NCBI GenBank assembly: GCA_937896275.1
Contig: CALBMW010000840.1
Span: forward strand, 1 to 5,934
Length of the DNA stretch: 5,934 nucleotides
Reading direction: 5' to 3'
Source of the DNA: an uncultured Myxococcales bacterium
GTDB lineage: Bacteria > Myxococcota_A > Bradymonadia > UBA7976 > UBA1532
Positions 1-4,687 of the stretch are shown here, in pieces. The stretch's first letter is position 1, and every line of letters begins with the position of its first letter. Under the pieces are notes generated by a model. That model saw nothing but the letters and a program-made list of their open reading frames with translations, did no database searches and had not been told where the DNA came from. The position numbers and the translations under genes were made by a program.

Positions 1-228
1 GAAATCCAGACCGAGATCGGGAGGTTGCGTCGCGTCGGCGCCCTCGTCGGGCCTCGCGTCCGTGGGAGGCCCGACGTCCGCCCGCGCTGCGTCGGCCCGC
101 GCCGCGTCGGCCCGGGCTGCGTCGGCCCCGACGTCGATGCCCACCTGCAGCGGCGGCAGGTCGATGTCCCCGATGACCAGCGAGCAGCCGCCCAGGAGGA
201 TCGCCAACGCGGGCAAGGCCGGGCTCAC
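1..228 (-). CDS. Putative Asp/Ala-rich repeat lipoprotein, N-terminal part (cut by window edge)
   Basis: An open frame of 76 codons starts at the GTG at 228-226 and runs off the left edge without a stop. The N-terminus, read MSPALPALAILLGGCS, is a short hydrophobic stretch ending in a lipobox-like LGGC. Cys15 would be the lipidated residue after signal peptidase II cleavage. The signal is unusually short and has no Lys or Arg before the hydrophobic core. Past Cys15 come about 20 ordinary residues, then three consecutive AARAD units at residues 37-51, then more Asp/Pro/Ala-rich sequence. This looks like an extended acidic linker beneath a domain lying outside the window. The start is supported by a GGAGGG Shine-Dalgarno sequence 9 bases upstream and by the GTGA overlap with the cytidine deaminase stop. 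Such linkers are common in predicted lipoproteins of Myxococcota and related phyla (general knowledge). No function can be assigned; an envelope location is inferred from the lipobox. Confidence 0.72.
   Translation of the reverse strand, partial: MSPALPALAILLGGCSLVIGDIDLPPLQVGIDVGADAARADAARADAARADVGPPTDARPDEGADATQPPDLGLDF
76..120 (-). repeat. 15-bp tandem repeat, three copies, encoding AARAD x3
   Basis: Three adjacent 15-bp units lie at 120-106, 105-91 and 90-76 and differ at only a few positions. Each translates on the minus strand to Ala-Ala-Arg-Ala-Asp. The protein repeat is perfect while the DNA differs at silent positions (GCA/GCG, GCC/GCG). This fits an older in-frame duplication kept under protein-level constraint. 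Arrays of this kind can gain or lose units by slippage without breaking the frame. The next codons (GTC GGG) leave the pattern. Confidence 0.85.
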
Positions 229-632
229 CCCCGTTCGCCCTCCAGATCGGAAGGCCGGAAGGCGCGCGGCAGCAGCGCGGCCAGCGTCGTCCGCTCGGAC
301 AGGCCCTCGGTGCCGCAGATGAGCACCTCGAGGTCATCGGCGAACTCGGCCATCATCTGGCGGCAGAGCCCACAGGGCGCCGCCGGCGGGTCGGCAGGGC
401 TGCTGACGGCCACCTTCAAGAAGCGGCGTCGCCCCTCGCTGACGGCCTTGAGGATGGCGACCTGCTCGGCGCAGGTGGTGAGGCCGAAGGTGACGTTCTC
501 GACGTTGCACCCCGACACGATGGTGCCGTCCTCGCAGAGCACCGCCGCGCCCACCGCGAAGTGGCTGTAGGGCGCCCAGGCATGGTGGCGAGCGGCGATG
601 GCGGCGGCCACGAGGGCGTCGTCGACGTTCAC
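225..632 (-). CDS. cdd: Cytidine deaminase (short, zinc-dependent form)
   Basis: The protein has 135 residues, close to the 136 of the Bacillus subtilis homotetrameric enzyme. It hydrolyses cytidine and deoxycytidine to uridine and deoxyuridine in the cytoplasm for pyrimidine salvage. The family pattern is complete: APYSHFAVGAA at residues 20-30, the ribose-binding GCNVEN at 41-46, the TCAE motif with zinc ligand Cys54 and catalytic proton shuttle Glu56, and PCGLC at 86-90 supplying zinc ligands Cys87 and Cys90. The C-terminal LLPRAFRPSDL (120-130) is also typical. The GTG start at 632 is chosen because homology begins there, because it overlaps the upstream phosphorylase stop as GTGA, and because a GGAGG lies 4 bases upstream. 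The longer frame reaching 770 only reads out-of-frame phosphorylase sequence. It is the second gene of a salvage operon, and its own stop overlaps the next start. No key residue is missing. Confidence 0.96.
   Translation of the reverse strand: MNVDDALVAAAIAARHHAWAPYSHFAVGAAVLCEDGTIVSGCNVENVTFGLTTCAEQVAILKAVSEGRRRFLKVAVSSPADPPAAPCGLCRQMMAEFADDLEVLICGTEGLSERTTLAALLPRAFRPSDLEGERG
238..243 (-). promoter_or_regulatory. Ribosome binding site of the lipoprotein gene
   Basis: The minus strand reads GGAGGG inside the last codons of the cytidine deaminase gene, 9 bases before the GTG at 228. This is near-ideal spacing. Together with the overlapping stop and start it decides the start of the lipoprotein, which would otherwise be uncertain because GTG codons are frequent here. 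Confidence 0.6.
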
Positions 633-1471
633 GCGGCCTCCGCTTCGATGTGGCGCAGGCCGCCGTGCAGCAGGGCGACGAAGGCGTCGCGCACGCGGTC
701 CGCGGTCTGCTTGACCTCGTCGTGGTCGAGCAGCTGATCGGACAGGCCCGCCGCCGCGTTGGTGATGCACGAGATGCCCGCCGCGCGCAGGCCGCAGTGG
801 CGGGCGGCGATGACCTCGCAGACCGTCGACATGCCCACCGCGTCGCCGCCGATGTTCTGCAGCATGCGGATCTCGGCCGGCGTCTCGTAGCTGGGGCCCG
901 CGAGGCCCACGTAGACACCCTCGGCCAGGGCGATGCCCTTCTCGCGGGCGGCGGCGCGGAAGGCGGCCCGCAGCTTCTTGTCGTAGGCCTGGCTCAGATC
1001 GGGGAAGCGCGGCCCCAGCCGGTCGTCGTTGGGCCCGGTGAGGGGGTTGTGACCGGACAGGTTCACGTGATCCTTGATCAGCATCAGGGTGCCCGCGGCC
1101 AGGCGCGGGCGCATGCCGCCGGCCGCGTTCGTGAACACCACCGAGTCGACGCCCCAGGCCCGCAGCGCGCGCACCGGGTGCACGACGTGGGCGACGGAGT
1201 GACCCTCGTAGACGTGCACGCGCCCCGCGAGCGCGGCCACGCGTGGCCCCCCGCCCGGCACGTTGCCCACCACCAGGCGCCCGGCGTGGCCGACCACGCC
1301 CACCTCGGGGAAGTGCGGCACCTCGGCGTAGTCGATGGTGATGGCGTCGACGAGGCCCTCGGCGAAGGCGCCCAGGCCGCTGCCCAGCACCACCGCGACG
1401 CGGGGCGCCTCGGCGCGCCCACGCAAGTGGTCCGCGGCCTCGGCAGCGGCGTCAAAGGGGTCTTGGATCAT
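629..1471 (-). CDS. Purine nucleoside phosphorylase, trimeric family 2 (inosine/guanosine type)
   Basis: This 280-residue cytoplasmic enzyme carries out reversible phosphorolysis of inosine and guanosine (and the deoxy forms) to the free base and ribose-1-phosphate. It aligns by eye with human PNP over nearly its whole length. The phosphate-binding GSGLG is at 30-34. GRVHVYEGH is at 83-91, with Arg84 and His86 at phosphate- and ribose-site positions. FTNAAGG is at 113-119, GPSYET at 192-197 with base-binding Glu196 (human Glu201), and Met214 sits in VGMST. Asn238 in CITNAAAG corresponds to human Asn243, which favours 6-oxopurines; methylthioadenosine phosphorylases have Asp there. His250 in LLDHDEV matches human His257. 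The ATG at 1471 gives the usual N-terminal length, but its Shine-Dalgarno is weak (GGGAG, about 13 bases upstream). It is the first gene of the operon and its stop overlaps the cdd start. Likely names are punA or deoD; the sequence does not decide which. Confidence 0.95.
   Translation of the reverse strand: MIQDPFDAAAEAADHLRGRAEAPRVAVVLGSGLGAFAEGLVDAITIDYAEVPHFPEVGVVGHAGRLVVGNVPGGGPRVAALAGRVHVYEGHSVAHVVHPVRALRAWGVDSVVFTNAAGGMRPRLAAGTLMLIKDHVNLSGHNPLTGPNDDRLGPRFPDLSQAYDKKLRAAFRAAAREKGIALAEGVYVGLAGPSYETPAEIRMLQNIGGDAVGMSTVCEVIAARHCGLRAAGISCITNAAAGLSDQLLDHDEVKQTADRVRDAFVALLHGGLRHIEAEAA
637..641 (-). promoter_or_regulatory. Ribosome binding site of cdd
   Basis: The minus strand reads GGAGG 4 bases before the GTG at 632, inside the last codons of the phosphorylase gene. 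The spacing is slightly short. With the GTGA overlap it supports the GTG start and coupled translation. Confidence 0.5.
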
Positions 1472-1653
1472 GGGCTTGAACCTACTCCCGGCCGGCAGCC
1501 GACGTCATCATCGCCGAAACCCGCCGGCTTTACGGCCGCTCGCCGGCGGCGCATAGTACCGCGTCCGACGGCCCTGCACGCGCTTCCCCGAGCGTTTCCG
1601 CGCCGTTTGCACTTGGACTCGTCGATCTCGGTCTGTTCCGCGCGGGTGCCCGA
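1472..1653. promoter_or_regulatory. Divergent intergenic region, probable back-to-back promoters
   Basis: These 182 bases separate the starts of the two divergent operons, so both promoters should lie here. A TACTAT hexamer on the minus strand (1558-1553), about 80 bases upstream of the phosphorylase ATG, could be a -10 element. I find no good -35 at the right distance. On the plus strand I see no convincing sigma-70-like pair and no Shine-Dalgarno before the TTG at 1654. An inverted repeat at 1521-1549 is listed separately. I see no small gene here. The promoter assignment rests on gene layout rather than on clear elements. Confidence 0.4.
1521..1549. repeat. Inverted repeat in the divergent intergenic region
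   Basis: CCGCCGGC at 1521-1528 and GCCGGCGG at 1542-1549 are exact reverse complements separated by 13 bases. The right arm ends 3 bases before the tentative minus-strand -10 hexamer. It could be an operator or an mRNA leader hairpin of the phosphorylase transcript. There is no T-run, so it is not a standard terminator. In DNA this GC-rich, 8-bp matches also arise by chance. Confidence 0.3.
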
Positions 1654-3105
1654 TTGCTGTTCAACTCACTCGAGTACGCAACCTTCTTCCTGGTCGTCTT
1701 CGTCTTGTACTGGGCGACGGTGCGGTACGCGCGGGTCGCGCTCGGCCTGCTGCTGGGCGCGAGCCTGCTGTTCTACGCCTGCTGGAACCCGCGCTACCTC
1801 ATCCTGATCGTCGCCTCCACGCTGGTCGACTTCACGGTGGGCGGGGCGCTCGCGCGTACCCGCTCGAGCCCACGACGCCGGGCGCTGCTGCTGGCGTCGG
1901 TGATCTACAACCTGGGCGTATTGGCCACCTTCAAGTACTTCGACTTCTTCATGGGGTCGGCCGGCGAGCTCGTGCGGTGGCTCGGCGCCGAGCAGCTCTT
2001 CACCGTCGGCGATCGCTCCCTGATCGACCTGCACCTGGGCACGCTGCTGCCCGTGGGCATCTCGTTCTTCACCTTCCAGTCGATGAGCTACACGATCGAC
2101 ATCTACCGTCGACAGCTCGAGCCGGTCCGCAGCTACCCGCAGTACCTTCTCTATGTGAGCTTCTTCCCTCAACTGGTGGCCGGTCCCATCGTGCGCGCCC
2201 GCGACCTGCTGCCCCAGCTCGCGCAGCGCCCCCCGCTGACGGACGCCATGGGCGGCCGCGGCCTGTTCCTCATCGCTTTGGGGCTGGTCAAGAAGGTGGT
2301 CATCGCCGACTTCCTGGCCCTGAACCTCGTCGACCGCACCTTCGCCTTCACCGGCCAGTACAGCAGCTTCGAGATGCTGGCCGGGATCTATGGCTACGCC
2401 CTGCAGATCTACTGTGACTTCAGCGGCTACAGCGACATCGCGATCGGCTCGGCGCTGCTGCTCGGCTTCCGCTTCCCCGACAACTTCAACGCCCCCTACA
2501 AGGCGCTGAATCTGCAGGACTTCTGGCGCCGCTGGCATATCTCGCTCTCCACCTGGCTGCGCGACTACCTGTACGTGGCGCTGGGGGGCAACCGGGGCGG
2601 CTCGTGGCGCACCTACCGCAACCTGCTGCTGACCATGCTGCTGGGCGGGCTGTGGCACGGCGCGGGGTGGAACTTCGTGATCTGGGGCGCGCTGCACGGG
2701 GTGGCGCTGGCCGTGCTGCGCGCCTTCCAGCGCCGGCGCGAGGCCTCCGGTCGAGCGCCCGGCCCGCGCGGCCCCGCCGGGAAGCTGCTGGCGGGCATCT
2801 TCACCTTCAACTATGTGTGCTTCGCCTGGATCTTCTTCCGGGCCAACGATCTGACCGGCGCCTGGGAGGTGCTCCAGAAGTTGGGCGAGCTGACCTTCTC
2901 GACGCACCACCTCACAGCGCCCGTGGTCTGTGTGATGCTCTTCGCGACGATCACCCACCTCTGGCCGCGCGCGTGGTTCGATCGTCAGGTCGAGGCCTTC
3001 GGCCGGTTGCCCGCGTGGCTGCAGGCGGGGGCCGTCGTCGGGACGGGCCTGTGCATCGGCCAGCTGGCCTCGGTCGACGTCCCCTTCATCTACTTCCAGT
3101 TCTGA
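1654..3105 (+). CDS. MBOAT-family membrane O-acyltransferase (AlgI/PatA type)
   Basis: The protein has 483 residues, typical of bacterial AlgI/PatA enzymes. These take or pass acyl (usually acetyl) groups across the inner membrane for esterifying envelope or exported polysaccharide. About ten or more hydrophobic segments are visible, the first at 5-20 and the last near 460-480. Hallmarks are SFFPQLVAGPIVR (169-181), CDFSGYSDIAIG (254-265), the cytoplasmic FWRRWHISLSTWLRDYLY block (290-307) with conserved His295, and GGLWHGAGWNFVIWG (331-345) with the presumed catalytic His335. The C-terminal VPFIYFQF is also characteristic. The TTG at 1654 is chosen because MLFNSLEYATFF reproduces the usual family N-terminus; no clear Shine-Dalgarno precedes it, so expression may be low or leaderless. 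It leads the operon, and the SGNH protein follows after 19 bases. No alginate genes are nearby, so algI is not assigned. Peptidoglycan, exopolysaccharide or O-antigen are possible targets. Confidence 0.93.
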   Translation: MLFNSLEYATFFLVVFVLYWATVRYARVALGLLLGASLLFYACWNPRYLILIVASTLVDFTVGGALARTRSSPRRRALLLASVIYNLGVLATFKYFDFFMGSAGELVRWLGAEQLFTVGDRSLIDLHLGTLLPVGISFFTFQSMSYTIDIYRRQLEPVRSYPQYLLYVSFFPQLVAGPIVRARDLLPQLAQRPPLTDAMGGRGLFLIALGLVKKVVIADFLALNLVDRTFAFTGQYSSFEMLAGIYGYALQIYCDFSGYSDIAIGSALLLGFRFPDNFNAPYKALNLQDFWRRWHISLSTWLRDYLYVALGGNRGGSWRTYRNLLLTMLLGGLWHGAGWNFVIWGALHGVALAVLRAFQRRREASGRAPGPRGPAGKLLAGIFTFNYVCFAWIFFRANDLTGAWEVLQKLGELTFSTHHLTAPVVCVMLFATITHLWPRAWFDRQVEAFGRLPAWLQAGAVVGTGLCIGQLASVDVPFIYFQF

Positions 3106-3124
3106 CGGCGGTCCCGACGGCATC

Positions 3125-4687
3125 GTGTACGACCTCCCCCCAAGCACCGGCTCCGGCAGCCCCAGCGCCCTGTGGTCCAAGACCGGACGGACGCTGCTCT
3201 ACGCGGTGCTCGCGGGCGCCGCGCTGCAATTCGCGCCCGGCTTCGACGAGCTGCACTGGGTGCCCGACGATCCGCTGGCCTTCGTGCCGCGCCTGTTCCG
3301 CCCCGGCGTCGCCTTCGACACCGAAGCCGACGAGGCGCTGTCCACCGTCGTCGACGACGAGGCCCTCATCGCCCTCGGCCCCAAGGTCGGCGGCCCCGCG
3401 CACCACCGCCCCCCACGCCCGACCGACGCCGACGACGGCGAGGGGGACGCCGGCGCGCCGTCCGACGAGGGCTTTGTCATCGAGAGCAACGCGGAGTTGC
3501 CCGAGGCCCCCGACGTCGAGGAGACCCCCTCGGGCGTCCCGCTGCTGCCCATCGAGGATCGCCAGTTCGCGCTTCGGCGCTTCTACCGGGCGCTCGATCG
3601 CGTACAGGGCGGTGATCCCGACGCGACCGTCCGCGTGTTGCACTACGGCGACTCCCTCATCGCGGGCGACTACGTCACGCAGACGGTGCGGCGCCTGATG
3701 CAGAAGAAGTTCGGCGACGGTGGCCACGGCTTCGTCCTCGCGGGCCGCCCCACGCGCTGGTACCGCCGCAACAACCTCAAGCTGTGGTCGAGCGACGGGT
3801 GGACCATCAACCGCATGACCAACCCCACCATCGCGGACGGCCTGTACGGCCTGGGGGGCATGACCTTCCGCACGCGCAGCGCCGGCCAGTTCGTGCGCTT
3901 CGAACCCGATCCGGGCGAGGACAGCCTCAACGCGGGCTTCTCTCGGGCCCAGATCTTCTACCTGGGGCAGCCGGGGGGCGGGAAGTTCGAGGTCGACCTC
4001 GATGGCCGCTCCGTGGTGGTCGACACCGACATCGACGCGGTGGCCTCGCGCCTGGCCGAGGTGCAGGTCGCGGACGGGCCGCACGTGCTGAGGGTGCGCA
4101 CCCTGGGGGGCGGCGAGGTGCGCCTGTTCGGGGCCGTGTTCGAGCGCGAAGGCCCGGGCGTGGTGTACGACAGCCTGGGCGTGGACGGCGCGCGCGCCAA
4201 GCTGCTCAAGCGCATGAACCCGCCGCACTGGCACGACCAGCTGCGGCTGCGGCACCCGGATCTGCTGATCCTGCACTACGGCACCAACGAGAGTCAGTGG
4301 CGCAACCTGAGCGCCGACGAGTTTCGCGCCGATCTGTCCCAGACCGTCGGCCACCTGCGCCAGGCGCTGCCCGGGGTGTCGTGCCTGATGGTGGGGCCGA
4401 TGGACCGCGCCGAGCGGGGCAACGGCGGCACCCTGCGCACCATGCCGGTCGTCTTGCGCATCGTTCGGGTGCAGCGCGAGGTGGCCTTCGCGCAGGGCTG
4501 CGCGTTCTGGAACACCTTCGAGGCGATGGGCGGCCAGGGCTCCATGGCCCGGTGGTATCGCCATCGTCCGCAGTTGGCGGGCGGCGATCTGACGCACCCC
4601 ACGCGCATGGGCGCCGATCGGGTGGGCGCCATGATGTTCTCGGCGCTGATGGACGGCTACGCGCGCGCCAGCGAGGCGGGCTACTGA
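3125..4687 (+). CDS. Membrane-anchored SGNH/GDSL hydrolase-like protein with inserted beta-rich module
   Basis: This 520-residue protein starts at a GTG without a strong Shine-Dalgarno. Residues 23-37 form one hydrophobic segment preceded by Lys19 and Arg22, suggesting a signal anchor with the bulk in the periplasm. An acidic, Pro-rich, probably disordered linker spans roughly 62-138. The SGNH fold follows: block I VLHYGDSLIAGDY (171-183) with nucleophile Ser177, a likely block II Gly in DSLGVDGA (349-356), block III LHYGTNES (383-390) with Asn388, and block V GGDLTHPTRMGADRVG (486-501) with Asp488 and His491. All catalytic elements are therefore present. Between blocks I and II, about 245-340 is beta-rich and resembles a carbohydrate-binding module. 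This arrangement matches what is known of the peptidoglycan O-acetyl esterase Ape1. Placement after an MBOAT gene suggests O-acyl transfer to, or removal from, an envelope glycan. Whether it is a transferase or an esterase is not decidable here. Its stop overlaps the next start. Confidence 0.88.
   Translation: MYDLPPSTGSGSPSALWSKTGRTLLYAVLAGAALQFAPGFDELHWVPDDPLAFVPRLFRPGVAFDTEADEALSTVVDDEALIALGPKVGGPAHHRPPRPTDADDGEGDAGAPSDEGFVIESNAELPEAPDVEETPSGVPLLPIEDRQFALRRFYRALDRVQGGDPDATVRVLHYGDSLIAGDYVTQTVRRLMQKKFGDGGHGFVLAGRPTRWYRRNNLKLWSSDGWTINRMTNPTIADGLYGLGGMTFRTRSAGQFVRFEPDPGEDSLNAGFSRAQIFYLGQPGGGKFEVDLDGRSVVVDTDIDAVASRLAEVQVADGPHVLRVRTLGGGEVRLFGAVFEREGPGVVYDSLGVDGARAKLLKRMNPPHWHDQLRLRHPDLLILHYGTNESQWRNLSADEFRADLSQTVGHLRQALPGVSCLMVGPMDRAERGNGGTLRTMPVVLRIVRVQREVAFAQGCAFWNTFEAMGGQGSMARWYRHRPQLAGGDLTHPTRMGADRVGAMMFSALMDGYARASEAGY

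Noticed and set aside
25..570. Plus-strand open frames of 181 and 86 codons at the left edge
   Set aside because: They are antisense to the lipoprotein and cytidine deaminase. Their repetitive Gly/Arg/Pro and Ser/Ala-rich stretches are the antisense reading of the AARAD repeat.
633..770. 46-residue N-terminal extension of cytidine deaminase up to the ATG at 770
   Set aside because: It lies wholly in the phosphorylase coding region, reads as Arg/Pro/Ala-rich noise and has no counterpart in the family, while GTG 632 has a ribosome site and a coupled overlap.
1521..1549. Rho-independent terminator
   Set aside because: The hairpin arms are GC-rich but no T-run follows on either strand, and it lies between divergent starts where no transcript should end.
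650..1807. Long plus-strand open frame (385 codons) across the phosphorylase gene
   Set aside because: It is antisense to a fully conserved purine nucleoside phosphorylase. Its translation is low-complexity Ala/Gly/Arg/Val/His-rich with no domain pattern, as expected for a shadow frame in GC-rich DNA.
1654..3105. Alginate O-acetylation gene algI
   Set aside because: The motifs fit the wider MBOAT family, but no algJ, algF, algX or alginate synthesis gene is visible, so the specific symbol is not justified.
1666..3180. Minus-strand open frame of 504 codons opposite the MBOAT gene
   Set aside because: The plus strand has clear family motifs from end to end. The antisense product is Gln/Arg/Glu/Ala-rich without recognisable domains. 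Few stops are expected at this GC content.
3086..4597. Minus-strand open frame of 503 codons opposite the SGNH gene
   Set aside because: Same reasoning: the plus strand carries the complete SGNH catalytic set, and the antisense translation shows no motif.
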